Source: Streptomyces bauhiniae (GTDB lineage Bacteria > Actinomycetota > Actinomycetes > Streptomycetales > Streptomycetaceae). Taken from it: a stretch of 64,000 nucleotides of DNA. The stretch lies in contig NZ_SRRT01000007.1 in NCBI RefSeq assembly GCF_004784475.1, positions 310,001 through 374,000 of the forward strand. Direction: 5' to 3'. A program made the translations under genes and the position numbers. Under the pieces are notes generated by a model. The model was given only the letters and a program-made list of their open reading frames with translations, was not told the DNA's origin and did no database searches. This document shows positions 24,229 through 32,302 of the stretch, in pieces. Each line of letters begins with the position of its first letter. Position 1 is the first letter of the stretch.

Positions 24229-26292
24229 TTGTCCGCGACCGCGCCCGACCCGCTCGACGACCCCCGCGCCCCCCTGACCCGCGAACGCACCCACCTGGCC
24301 GACTCACGAGCCGCCCTGCGCGCCATGCGGGAGGACGTGGAGGCGCTGGACATCAAGGACGTCGCCGCGAACTGGGTCAACGCCCAGGTGCTGACCCGCC
24401 AGATCGACGAACGGATCAAGGCGCTGGCCGACCTCAGCGACACCCCGCTGTTCTTCGGCCGGCTCGACTATCTGCACGCGCCAGGGGCCGAGCAGGCCGA
24501 GGGGGCTGAGGGCGAGCGTTTTTACATCGGGCGCCGGCATGTGCACGACGCGGACGGCGACCCCATGGTCATCGACTGGCGTGCGCCGGTGTCGCAGCCG
24601 TTCTACCGGGCGTCCAAGAAGGACCCGATGGACGTCGGGCTGCGCCGCCGCTTCGGCTACACCGGTGGCGAGCTGACCGCGTACGAGGACGAGCACCTGT
24701 CCGACCCGTCGGAGACGGCGGCCACCAGCAAGCTGCTCCAGCAGGAGATCGAGCGGCCGCGCGTCGGCCCGATGCGGGACATCGTCGCCACCATCCAGCC
24801 CGAGCAGGACGAGATCGTCCGCAGCGGGCTCGGCGGCACGGTGTGTGTGCAGGGAGGTCCCGGTACGGGCAAGACGGCGGTCGGTCTGCACCGGGTCGCC
24901 TATCTGCTCTACGCGCACCGGGAGCGGCTCGCCCGCACCGGCACCCTGGTCATCGGGCCGAACCGGTCCTTCCTGCACTACATCGAGCAAGTGCTGCCCG
25001 CGCTGGGCGAGTTGAGCGTGCAGCAGGCCACCGTGGACGACCTCGTGGCCCATGTCGAGGTGCGCGGCACGGACGAGGCGCGGGCCGCCGTGCTCAAGGG
25101 CGACGCCCGGATGGCCGAGGTGCTGCGCCGGGCGCTGTACGCGCAGGTGACGATGCCGACCGAGCCCATCATGGTGGTGCGCGGGTCACGCCGCTGGCGC
25201 GTCCCGGCGTACGAACTGGAGGAGATCGTCCGGGGGTTGCTGGGCCGGGAGATCCGGTACGGCGCCGCGCGCGAGGCGTTGCCGCAGCGGATCGCGCATG
25301 CGGTGCTGGTGCAGATGGAGCGGGCCGGGGAGGCTCCGGACGACCGGGTGCAGGACGCGGTCGCGCGCAACAGCGCGGTCAAGGCGGCCGTGAAGGCCGT
25401 CTGGCCGCCCGCCGATCCGGCCAAGCTGGTGCTGCGGCTGCTGTCCGACGGGGAGTTCCTCGCCGAGCACGCGGCCGGAATCCTGGACGAGGACGAACAG
25501 AAGGCCGTGCTCTGGGCCAAGCCGGTGCGGAGCGTGAAGTCGGCCAAGTGGTCTTCCGCCGACGCGGTGTTGATCGACGAGGCGGCCGATCTGATCCAGC
25601 GCACGCACTCGCTGGGCCATGTCGTCCTGGACGAGGCACAGGACCTCTCACCCATGCAGTACCGCGCGGTCGGCCGCCGCTGCACCACCGGCAGCGCGAC
25701 CGTTCTCGGCGACCTCGCGCAGGGTACGACCCCCTGGGCGACCCGGAGTTGGGACGAGGCACTGGCCCACCTCGGCAAGACCGAGGGCGTGATCGAGGAG
25801 CTGACGGCCGGTTTCCGCGTCCCCACGGACGTCATCACGTACGCCTCCCGCCTGCTCCCCCACATCGCGCCGGGCCTCACCCCGGTCGCCTCCGTCCGCG
25901 AGAACCCCGGTTTCTTCGAGGTGCGGGCGGTGGACGGGGTGGCCGAAGTGGTGACCGCCTGCGAGGAGTTGCTGCGCAACGAGGGCTCCACCGGTCTGAT
26001 CGCCGCCGACGCCCGCGTGCCCGCACTCGCCGAGGCCCTGACCGCCGCCGGGATCGGCTTCCTCGCCCCCGGCGAGGAGACCACCGAGCAGACCCGCCTG
26101 ACCCTGGTCCCGGCCTCCCTCGCCAAGGGCCTCGAGTACGACTACGTCGTACTGGACGAGCCGCGCGCCGTGGTCGACGGCGAACCCGACGAACGCACGG
26201 GCCTGCGACGGCTGTACGTGGCGCTGACCCGAGCGGTGTCGGGGTTGATCGTGACGCACACCGGGCCACTGCCCGAGCAACTGGCGGGCTGA
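24229..26292 (+). CDS. helR: HelR/HelD-like RNA polymerase recycling ATPase
   Basis: A 687-residue UvrD/Rep-like superfamily 1 ATPase. It has a coiled N-terminus (residues 10-75), Walker A GGPGTGKT (lysine 215), DEAQD box in VVLDEAQDLSPMQYRAV, and the C-terminal motifs AKGLEYDYVVLDEP and RRLYVALTRA. The N-terminal block RFYIGRRHVHDADGDPMVIDWRAP is typical of HelD/HelR proteins. These bind RNA polymerase, release it from stalled complexes and, for HelR, displace rifamycins. The TTG at 24229 is chosen because GGAGG lies 7 bases upstream; an in-frame GTG at 24193 has no such site. Confidence 0.85.
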   Translation: MSATAPDPLDDPRAPLTRERTHLADSRAALRAMREDVEALDIKDVAANWVNAQVLTRQIDERIKALADLSDTPLFFGRLDYLHAPGAEQAEGAEGERFYIGRRHVHDADGDPMVIDWRAPVSQPFYRASKKDPMDVGLRRRFGYTGGELTAYEDEHLSDPSETAATSKLLQQEIERPRVGPMRDIVATIQPEQDEIVRSGLGGTVCVQGGPGTGKTAVGLHRVAYLLYAHRERLARTGTLVIGPNRSFLHYIEQVLPALGELSVQQATVDDLVAHVEVRGTDEARAAVLKGDARMAEVLRRALYAQVTMPTEPIMVVRGSRRWRVPAYELEEIVRGLLGREIRYGAAREALPQRIAHAVLVQMERAGEAPDDRVQDAVARNSAVKAAVKAVWPPADPAKLVLRLLSDGEFLAEHAAGILDEDEQKAVLWAKPVRSVKSAKWSSADAVLIDEAADLIQRTHSLGHVVLDEAQDLSPMQYRAVGRRCTTGSATVLGDLAQGTTPWATRSWDEALAHLGKTEGVIEELTAGFRVPTDVITYASRLLPHIAPGLTPVASVRENPGFFEVRAVDGVAEVVTACEELLRNEGSTGLIAADARVPALAEALTAAGIGFLAPGEETTEQTRLTLVPASLAKGLEYDYVVLDEPRAVVDGEPDERTGLRRLYVALTRAVSGLIVTHTGPLPEQLAG

Positions 26293-26329
26293 GCGGCTGG
26301 ACAGGGGGCTGAGTCGGCCGGGCCTCCCC

Positions 26330-27001
26330 CTAGGGCTCCAGCCCCCTCCGCCCCTCGGCGGACGCGAACCCCAGCCACGTGTGCCGGTTGCCTGCCCAGC
26401 ACCAGCCGGCCTTGGGGGCGTCGCGGCGTTCGTGGCCGTCGCGGCCGGTGCCGTTGCTGATCCAGAGTGCCGGGGTGCGGCCGTCCAGCGTGCCCTTGGG
26501 TTTGCGCAGCCGGGAGCCGATGGTCATGAAGCAGTGGTTGCGCTCCAGTACGTCGGGCCGCTGGAGCACCCAGTGGATGCCCTCGGTCAGCAGCAGCGGC
26601 GTACGGGACGCGGCGGTGAGCGCCGGAAGTGCCTCGTCCGGGCTCCAGTTGGCCATGTCGTCGCCCCGGTCGACCCCGCCGACCAGGTACAGCGGGGTGT
26701 CCGGCAGGTCGATGGTGTCGAGCGGCGCGAAGAGGTCGACGTCGGTCATGTCGGTGACGACGAACCCGGCCTTGTCCCCGCGCCGGAGCAGCGGCGCGAG
26801 TACGGAGGCGGGGGCGAGGTCGGGACGGACGGCGAGGAGGGCACCCTCGCCGGCGTCCCCGAGCCCCTCGACGTCGCCGGCCCCCTTCGCCGCCGCCCGG
26901 ACCTCGGCGGCCGACAGCCCCGCGATCTCGTGCACCCCCAGCTCGATCAGCCGCTCGGCCTGCGTACTCGGCGGGGTGAAGGTCTGCGTGGTCTCGGACA
27001 C
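26330..27001 (-). CDS. DUF5701 family protein
   Basis: A 223-residue protein matching DUF5701, with QAERLIELGVHEIAGLS at the N-terminus, DLFAPLDTIDLPDTPLYLVGGVDRGDDMANWSPDEALP in the centre, and a Trp-rich C-terminus. Function is unknown. The GTG at 27001 follows GGGAG by four bases; an in-frame GTG at 27028 would add nine residues and has no ribosome-binding site. It converges with the HelR-like gene. Confidence 0.78.
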   Translation of the reverse strand: MSETTQTFTPPSTQAERLIELGVHEIAGLSAAEVRAAAKGAGDVEGLGDAGEGALLAVRPDLAPASVLAPLLRRGDKAGFVVTDMTDVDLFAPLDTIDLPDTPLYLVGGVDRGDDMANWSPDEALPALTAASRTPLLLTEGIHWVLQRPDVLERNHCFMTIGSRLRKPKGTLDGRTPALWISNGTGRDGHERRDAPKAGWCWAGNRHTWLGFASAEGRRGLEP

Positions 27002-27062
27002 GATGCTCCCAACGACAGCGGTGCGCACGGGCGCAGGCCCAACGAACCAGCCTTCCGGAACA

Positions 27063-27126
27063 TTCCCGGCCGGACCGCCTACGTCCCGTCGACGTTCCCG
27101 GCAGGGCCGCCTACTCCCCGTCGAGC
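27063..27126. repeat. Tandem 32-bp duplication over the end of cutC
   Basis: Two adjacent 32-bp units (27063-27094 and 27095-27126) match at 26 positions, sharing TTCCCGGC and CCGCCTAC among other blocks. The second unit contains the stop codon and last codons of cutC, so the first unit is a degenerate copy of the cutC 3' end. Confidence 0.5.
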
Positions 27127-27803
27127 ATCCCCCGCCACACCCCGACCGCCTCCGCGCACACCGGCCCGGCCCACCCCTGCGGACGGGCCGCGCCCCCGAT
27201 GTGGAAGGCGTCGATGCCCGCGGACCGCAGCTCCGGCACGTGCTCCAGCCGGAGGCCGCCGCCGACCATGATGCGGGGCTCGTACCCCGGCGTACCCGTG
27301 TGCGCGGCCTCGGCCGTCAGCGTGTCCAGGCCCTCGTCCACGCCCGTCGCCGCGCCTGCCGTGAGGAAGGTGTCCAGGCCGGGCAGTCCGGTGAGCCGCT
27401 TGCGCAGTGCGTCGCGGTCGGCGGCGCGGTCGATCGCCCGGTGGAAGGTCCACGGGCAGCCGTCCAGCGCGTCGACGACCCGTTCGACCGCCGCGAGGTC
27501 CACGTCCCCGTCCGGGTCGAGGAAGCCGAGGACGAACTGGTCGGCGCCGGCCGCCCGCAGCTCGGCGGCCGTGCCGGTCAGCCGGCCGAGGTCGCCCGCC
27601 GCGAACCCGTCCGACAGCCGCAGCATCACGCGCAGGTCGATCGTGACGGCGGCGCGGATCGCGGCCACCACGGCGGGGTCGGGGCTGAGCCCGTCCGCCG
27701 CCATGTCGGTGACCAGTTCCAGCCGGTCCGCGCCTCCCGCCTGGGCGGCGACCGCGTCCTCGACCCCGAGGGCGATCACCTCCAGGACCGCACGCTTCCT
27801 CAT
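27111..27803 (-). CDS. cutC: CutC family protein
   Basis: A 230-residue TIM-barrel protein of the CutC family. It shows LEVIALGVEDAVAAQAGGADRLELV at the N-terminus, FVLGFLDPDGDVD, TFHRAIDRAADRDALRKRL and MVGGGLRLEHVPEL. CutC is traditionally called a copper homeostasis protein, but its biochemical activity is not settled. The gene is divergent from an HD-domain hydrolase gene, and a good match to the DasR operator lies in the 82-bp gap. A link to amino-sugar metabolism is therefore conceivable. Confidence 0.9.
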   Translation of the reverse strand: MRKRAVLEVIALGVEDAVAAQAGGADRLELVTDMAADGLSPDPAVVAAIRAAVTIDLRVMLRLSDGFAAGDLGRLTGTAAELRAAGADQFVLGFLDPDGDVDLAAVERVVDALDGCPWTFHRAIDRAADRDALRKRLTGLPGLDTFLTAGAATGVDEGLDTLTAEAAHTGTPGYEPRIMVGGGLRLEHVPELRSAGIDAFHIGGAARPQGWAGPVCAEAVGVWRGMLDGE

Positions 27804-27827
27804 GGCACCCCAATTCCGACGGCGGCT

Positions 27828-27843
27828 ACAGGTCTAGTCCAAT
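27828..27843. promoter_or_regulatory. DasR-like operator (dre) between cutC and the HD gene
   Basis: ACAGGTCTAGTCCAAT matches 13 of 16 positions of the dre consensus ACTGGTCTAGACCACT, including an intact GGTCTAG half. It lies 25 bp upstream of cutC and 43 bp upstream of the HD gene. DasR is the GntR-type repressor of GlcNAc and chitin metabolism. Confidence 0.5.
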
Positions 27844-27885
27844 TCCAGGGTACGCCCCGGCCCCGATCACCGGAACAATGGACAC

Positions 27886-28539
27886 ATGGCCGACGCAAGA
27901 ACCGCAGCAGACCTCGGGCTCCGCTTCGCCCGCGCCCTCGAAGCCGCCCGCGCGCCGGGCGGGGGCCCGGACCCGGCGCCGTACGCCGACAACCTGATCG
28001 CCCGCTGGGAGGAGCCGCAGCGGCGCTATCACACGCTGGCCCACCTCACGGCGGTCCTCGACCGGGTCGACGCGCTGGCGGAGTACGCCGACGACCCCGA
28101 CCTCGTACGGCTGGCGGCCTGGTTCCACGACGCGGTGTACCTGCCGGACCGGTCGGAGAACGAGGAGCGCTCCGCGCGGCTGGCCGAGCGGGCGCTGACC
28201 GAGGCCGGGGTGCCGGCGGCGAAGGTCGCGGAGGTGGCCCGGCTGGTACGGCTCACCGTCGGCCACGACCCGGACGAGAGCGACCGGAACGGGCAGGTGC
28301 TGTGCGACGCCGACCTGGCGATCCTGGCCTCGGCGCCGTCCGCGTACGCGACTTACACGGCCGAGATCCGGGAGGAGTACCACTTCGTGCCCAACGACGC
28401 CTTCCACGAGGGGCGTTCGGCGGTACTGCGCCAACTCCTGGATCTGCCACGGCTGTTCCACACCCCCTACGGGTCGGAGCACTGGGAGGCGACGGCCCGC
28501 TGGAACCTCGCGGGAGAGCTGGAAATGCTGTCGCCGTGA
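27886..28539 (+). CDS. HD-domain metal-dependent phosphohydrolase
   Basis: A 217-residue HD-superfamily protein. The metal-binding residues are seen in RRYHTLAHL (first histidines), WFHDAVY (the HD dyad, near residue 83) and CDADLAIL (distal aspartate). It resembles predicted phosphohydrolases of the COG4339 type. The substrate is unknown. It is divergent from cutC and 27 bp upstream of the DinB-GNAT fusion gene, which nevertheless appears to have its own leaderless promoter. Confidence 0.82.
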   Translation: MADARTAADLGLRFARALEAARAPGGGPDPAPYADNLIARWEEPQRRYHTLAHLTAVLDRVDALAEYADDPDLVRLAAWFHDAVYLPDRSENEERSARLAERALTEAGVPAAKVAEVARLVRLTVGHDPDESDRNGQVLCDADLAILASAPSAYATYTAEIREEYHFVPNDAFHEGRSAVLRQLLDLPRLFHTPYGSEHWEATARWNLAGELEMLSP

Positions 28540-28553
28540 GTCAGGGCTCCCCC

Positions 28554-28559
28554 TAGGGT
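28554..28559 (+). promoter_or_regulatory. -10 hexamer TAGGGT for a leaderless DinB-GNAT transcript
   Basis: TAGGGT ends 7 bp before the ATG at 28567 and lies entirely in the short gap after the HD gene. Confidence 0.5.
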
Positions 28560-28566
28560 TCCGTCC

Positions 28567-29670
28567 ATGCGAGCGATGAGCGGGGACCAGGTGACCGAGG
28601 CCGTACGCGGCTGCGTGACGACGCTGGGCGCGGCGGTGGACCGGGACTGGACCTCGGTCCGCGCCGGGGGCCTGGACTGGGACTGCCACGCCACCGCCCT
28701 GCACCTCGCCGAGTGCCTCCTCGCCTACGCCGGCAACCTCGCCGGGCACGCGCGGGACGCCTACGTGCCCTTCGAGATGCGGCTGGAGGACGGCACCGGC
28801 AACGACGGCCTGCTGCACGTCCTTGAGACCACCGGCGCGCTGCTCGCCGCCGCGGTGAACACCGCCGCGCCCGGTGACCGCGCCTTCCACCCGTACCCGT
28901 TCCGCAGCGCCGACCGCGAGGGGTTCGCGGCGATGGGGGTGGCCGAAGTCCTGCTGCACACCCACGACATGGCGCAGGGCCTCGGGCTGGAGTACGCGCC
29001 CGCCGAGAGCCTCGCCGACGCCGTGCTGACCTCGATCTTCCCGCACGTCCAGCCGGGCCCGGACGCCTGGCCGACCCTGCTGTGGGCCACCGGGCGGGGC
29101 GAGTTGGCGGGCCGCCCGGCGGTGGACGACTGGCGCTGGTACAACAACCTCGTCATCCCAGCCGACCGTCTCACCCTCACCGGCCTGCGCCCGGCCGCCG
29201 CCCGCGACCTCCGCCTCGGCGGCGACGGCGGCCTCACCTGGCTCGGCGGCGCCCCCTACGAGGGCACCCGCGAGGCCGCCGGCTTCCTGGTCAAGGCGTA
29301 CGAAGCGGGCCTCCACCGCCCCGAGTTCGGCGTCTTCACCCTCATCCGCACCGAGGACGGCCTCGCTCTCGGCGGCATCGGCTTCCACGGCACCCCCGAC
29401 TCCGAGGGCCGCGTCGAACTCGGCTACGACCTCGTCCCCGAGGCCCGAGGCCAGGGCTACGCCACGGAGGCACTCCGCACCCTGACGTCCTGGGCCCTCG
29501 CCCGCGACGACGTCCACCAGATCGTGGCCACCGTCGACCCCGACAACCCCGCCTCCGAACGCGTCCTCGCCCGCGCGGGCTTCCACCGAGCCAACACGGA
29601 ACAGGAGGAGACGGCCCGCAGGGAACACGGCATGGAGAGCGGGCTGCGACTGTTCGTGTTCCGAGGCTGA
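28567..29670 (+). CDS. Maleylpyruvate-isomerase-like (DinB fold) and GNAT acetyltransferase fusion
   Basis: A 367-residue two-domain protein. Residues 1-195 are a DinB-like four-helix bundle of the mycothiol-dependent maleylpyruvate isomerase N-terminal type (LDWDCHATALHLAECLLAYAGNLA, then EVLLHTHDMAQGLG with metal-ligand-type histidines). Residues 200-367 are a GNAT domain with GYDLVPEARGQGYATEALRTL (acetyl-CoA pyrophosphate loop QGYA) and DPDNPASERVLARAGF. The fusion suggests that a thiol- or metal-dependent domain is coupled to acyl transfer. Substrates are unknown. Confidence 0.82.
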   Translation: MRAMSGDQVTEAVRGCVTTLGAAVDRDWTSVRAGGLDWDCHATALHLAECLLAYAGNLAGHARDAYVPFEMRLEDGTGNDGLLHVLETTGALLAAAVNTAAPGDRAFHPYPFRSADREGFAAMGVAEVLLHTHDMAQGLGLEYAPAESLADAVLTSIFPHVQPGPDAWPTLLWATGRGELAGRPAVDDWRWYNNLVIPADRLTLTGLRPAAARDLRLGGDGGLTWLGGAPYEGTREAAGFLVKAYEAGLHRPEFGVFTLIRTEDGLALGGIGFHGTPDSEGRVELGYDLVPEARGQGYATEALRTLTSWALARDDVHQIVATVDPDNPASERVLARAGFHRANTEQEETARREHGMESGLRLFVFRG

Positions 29671-29701
29671 CCATGCCACGCCTGCGCACAGAGGAGCACT
29701 C

Positions 29702-29983
29702 ATGGCCGTAGGCCCGCTCATTGCGCTCATCGTGCCGCTGTGGCTGATGGCGTCCGGTGTGTTCTGCTTCCTCATCGGCCGCAACTCGGGATCGGCGCGC
29801 CTGGGCTGGCTTTTCTTCCTGCTCCTGGGCCCGCTCTCCCTAGGGGCGATGCTCGCCTTCACCGGTGCGATTGCCGCCGCGATCACCGCAGGTGTCGTGG
29901 CCGGTCTCCTTCTCTTCCTGCTGATTCTGGACCGGTACGGCGACGACCCGGACGAGCCGGACGCCGATCACTTCACCGGCTGA
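29702..29983 (+). CDS. Small membrane protein
   Basis: A 93-residue protein with three hydrophobic segments covering residues 3-78 and an acidic C-terminal tail (DRYGDDPDEPDADHFTG). GAGGAG lies 5 bases before the ATG. It follows the DinB-GNAT gene by 31 bp and may be co-transcribed with it. No family is recognised. Confidence 0.65.
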   Translation: MAVGPLIALIVPLWLMASGVFCFLIGRNSGSARLGWLFFLLLGPLSLGAMLAFTGAIAAAITAGVVAGLLLFLLILDRYGDDPDEPDADHFTG

Positions 29984-29998
29984 CGACGGCCCGCCCGA

Positions 29999-30445
29999 CT
30001 ACCCCACCCACACCCCGCCCCGCATGACCACCCGCCCCCGCAGCTCCGGTACGCCCCGCCAGGCGCGTACCGTCTTGGGCTCGACGCGCAGGTAGACGTA
30101 CGGGGTCTCCTCCGTGCTCGGGTCCCAGCCGAACTTGGTTGTGAAAACGGCGGCTTTTGGGGGTGCCTCCGTAGCCGGGTACAGGTTCGCCACGCCTTGT
30201 AGGAGCACCACGTCCACGGTGTCCGGCAAGGACAGGCGTACGCGGGGTTCTTCACGGATGTTGCGGGCCGTCGGGGAGGTCGCGTTCGTGCACATCCAGA
30301 GGGCTGCGCTGTCCCAGGCGAACCAGAGGGGTACCTGGTGGGGGCCGTGGGTGGGGTGGGAGGTGGAGAGCCAGAGGTCGCGTTCGGTGTCGAGCCTGGT
30401 CAGGGTGTCGCGTATGCGCTGGGCGGGGTCGCGGGGGGTGTGCAT
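29999..30445 (-). CDS. Pyridoxamine 5'-phosphate oxidase-family (flavin/F420-binding) protein
   Basis: A 148-residue split-barrel protein: ERDLWLSTSHPTHGPHQVPLWFAWD, CTNATSPTARNIREEPRVRLSLPD and FGWDPSTEETPYVYLRVEPKTVRAW are typical of small F420- or FMN-dependent PPOX-fold reductases of actinobacteria. The cofactor cannot be decided from sequence, though F420 is common for this subgroup. The ATG at 30445 is the only plausible start. It converges with the upstream small membrane protein, stops 15 bp apart. Confidence 0.82.
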   Translation of the reverse strand: MHTPRDPAQRIRDTLTRLDTERDLWLSTSHPTHGPHQVPLWFAWDSAALWMCTNATSPTARNIREEPRVRLSLPDTVDVVLLQGVANLYPATEAPPKAAVFTTKFGWDPSTEETPYVYLRVEPKTVRAWRGVPELRGRVVMRGGVWVG

Positions 30446-30517
30446 GGGGGTCGACCCTAGGGAGCGTGGCCGGGCGGCGCATCGGGCGCTGGCCGGGCGG
30501 CGTATCGGGCGCTGGAC

Positions 30518-30778
30518 CTACGTCCCCTTGCGTCGCCGCAACCCCGCCGCGTGCAGCAGGCGTACGAGGTCGCGGCTGCGGGCCTCTACCGCGCCGGCGG
30601 CGACCGCGTCGGCGTAGCGGTGGGACGGGATGTCGTAGTGGTCGCGTTCGAAGGCGCGTGGGGGGACGCCGAGGGCCGCCGCGAAGGCGTGTAGCTCGGT
30701 GTACGAGGCGTCGCTGATCAGGTGGGACCACAGGCGGCCGTGGCCGGGCCAGGTGGGTGGGTCGATGTAGACGGTCAC
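30518..30778 (-). CDS. DUF4031 family protein
   Basis: An 86-residue protein matching DUF4031 through VYIDPPTWPGHGRLWSHLISDASYTELHAFA and FERDHYDIPSHRY. The conserved Asp/His residues hint at metal binding, but function is unknown. The GTG at 30778 lies 13 bp after the stop of the upstream Cys-containing gene on the same strand, so the two form an operon. Confidence 0.8.
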   Translation of the reverse strand: MTVYIDPPTWPGHGRLWSHLISDASYTELHAFAAALGVPPRAFERDHYDIPSHRYADAVAAGAVEARSRDLVRLLHAAGLRRRKGT

Positions 30779-30791
30779 GCGGGGCCGGCCG

Positions 30792-31187
30792 TCACTTGGG
30801 GGTGTTCCCGTCCAGCGCCTTGGCGAGGGAGCCGACGGGGGCGACGTCCACGCCGGACTCGTGGCAGACCCAGTGCGGGTCGGGGCCCAGCTCCGGCTCG
30901 ACGTCCAGCGCGTGCGGGTCGCCCGTGGCACACACCGGGCACAGCGGCCAGCGGCCCTTCCGCTCCAGCAGCGCGTCCTGCACATCCTGCGCCACCAGCC
31001 CGGAGACGAACGCGGCACCCTCCGGCCACTGCTCCACCCACCAGCGGCGCTGCGCGAGCGACTCCTCCACCAGCGAGACCACGTCCGCCTCGGCCACATC
31101 ACCGGCCATGAGGTCGGCGAGCACCCGCGCACGGGCCGCGTGCAACGCCTGTTCGAGCGAGCTGACGGGATCTGTGGCGTCGTCCAT
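30792..31187 (-). CDS. Hypothetical protein with a CxxC zinc-ribbon-like segment
   Basis: A 131-residue protein. The N-terminal 80 residues are helical (LEQALHAARARVLADLMAGDVAEADVVSLVEESLAQRRWWVEQW). The C-terminal part has CPVCATGDPHALDVEP and HWVCHESG, which could bind one zinc ion. The first gene of a two-gene operon with DUF4031, it is divergent from the MurR-like regulator with only 55 bp between starts. No function can be assigned. Confidence 0.68.
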   Translation of the reverse strand: MDDATDPVSSLEQALHAARARVLADLMAGDVAEADVVSLVEESLAQRRWWVEQWPEGAAFVSGLVAQDVQDALLERKGRWPLCPVCATGDPHALDVEPELGPDPHWVCHESGVDVAPVGSLAKALDGNTPK

Positions 31188-31230
31188 GCCCCCATTGTGC
31201 GCACTCTTGCCCCGCCTGCCGAACCGGAAA

Positions 31231-31236
31231 TATCTT
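31231..31236 (+). promoter_or_regulatory. -10 hexamer TATCTT for a leaderless murR-like transcript
   Basis: TATCTT ends 6 bp before the GTG at 31243, in the 55-bp divergent gap. Confidence 0.5.
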
Positions 31237-31242
31237 TCAGGG

Positions 31243-32148
31243 GTGACCCAGGACGTGAAGGAAACTTTCGGCAGCCCCGGCGGCTCGCTCGCCGCCAAGG
31301 TGCGCACCCTCACGCCGTCCATGACCCGGTCCATGCAGCGCGTGGCCGAGGCCGTCGCGGGCGATCCCGCCGGCTGCGCCGCCCTCACGGTCACCGGGCT
31401 CGCGGAACTGACCGGTACCAGCGAGGCCACCGTCGTACGCACCGCCCGCATCCTCGGTTACCCCGGCTACCGCGACCTGCGGCTCGCCCTCGCCGGTCTC
31501 GCGGCCCGCCAGGAGTCCGGCAGCGCACCCGCGATCACCACGGACATCGCGGTGGACGACCCGCTCACCGACGTGGTCGCCAAGCTGGCCTACGAGGAGC
31601 AGCAGACCCTCGCCGACACCGCCGCCGGACTGGACACCGCCCAGCTCGGCGCGGCCGTCACCGCGCTGGCCGCCGCCCGCCGTACGGACGTGTACGGGAT
31701 AGGGGCCTCCGGCCTGGTCGCGCAGGACCTCACCCAGAAACTGCTGCGCATCGGGCTGGTCGCGCACGCGCCGGGCGACCCGCACCTCGCGGTGACCAAC
31801 GCGGTGCAGCTCCGCGCGGGTGACGTGGCGATCGCCATCACCCACTCGGGCTCGACCGGCGACGTCATAGAACCGCTGCGCACCGCCTTCGAGCGCGGCG
31901 CGACCACCATCGCGATCACCGGCCGCCCCGACTCGCCCGTCACCCAGTACGCCGACCACGTGCTGACCACCGCCACCTCCCGCGAGAGCGAGCTGCGGCC
32001 CGCCGCGATGTCGTCCCGTACGGGTCAACTCCTCGTCGTGGACTGCCTGTTCGTGGGCGTGGCCCAGCGGACGTACGAGAACGCGGCGCCCGCCCTGGCG
32101 GCGTCGTACGAGGCACTGGCCCACCGGCACCGGAGCGCGACGCGGTAG
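31243..32148 (+). CDS. RpiR/MurR-family regulator with SIS domain
   Basis: A 301-residue transcription factor. The N-terminal HTH_6 domain (residues 15-85, with TVTGLAELTGTSEATVVRTARILGYPGYRDLR) is followed by an SIS sugar-phosphate-binding domain (YGIGASGLVAQDLTQKLLRIG and ITHSGSTGDVIEPLRTAFERGATTIAITG). Its position directly upstream of murQ and a PTS permease indicates a MurR-type repressor that senses MurNAc-6-phosphate or a related ligand. The GTG at 31243 matches the leaderless hexamer. Confidence 0.88.
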   Translation: MTQDVKETFGSPGGSLAAKVRTLTPSMTRSMQRVAEAVAGDPAGCAALTVTGLAELTGTSEATVVRTARILGYPGYRDLRLALAGLAARQESGSAPAITTDIAVDDPLTDVVAKLAYEEQQTLADTAAGLDTAQLGAAVTALAAARRTDVYGIGASGLVAQDLTQKLLRIGLVAHAPGDPHLAVTNAVQLRAGDVAIAITHSGSTGDVIEPLRTAFERGATTIAITGRPDSPVTQYADHVLTTATSRESELRPAAMSSRTGQLLVVDCLFVGVAQRTYENAAPALAASYEALAHRHRSATR

Positions 32149-32302
32149 GAGGTGTCGCGTGGGACCAGCCCGACGAGCCGGGCCCCGACGGCGTCGACTC
32201 CCGCTTCCGCACGCGCCGCCCCGACGGCACAGCAGCCGGCCCGCCCCCGACAGCACCCTCCCGCTTTCTTCGTTCGGACCCGACCGGAAAGAGCCGCACC
32301 AG

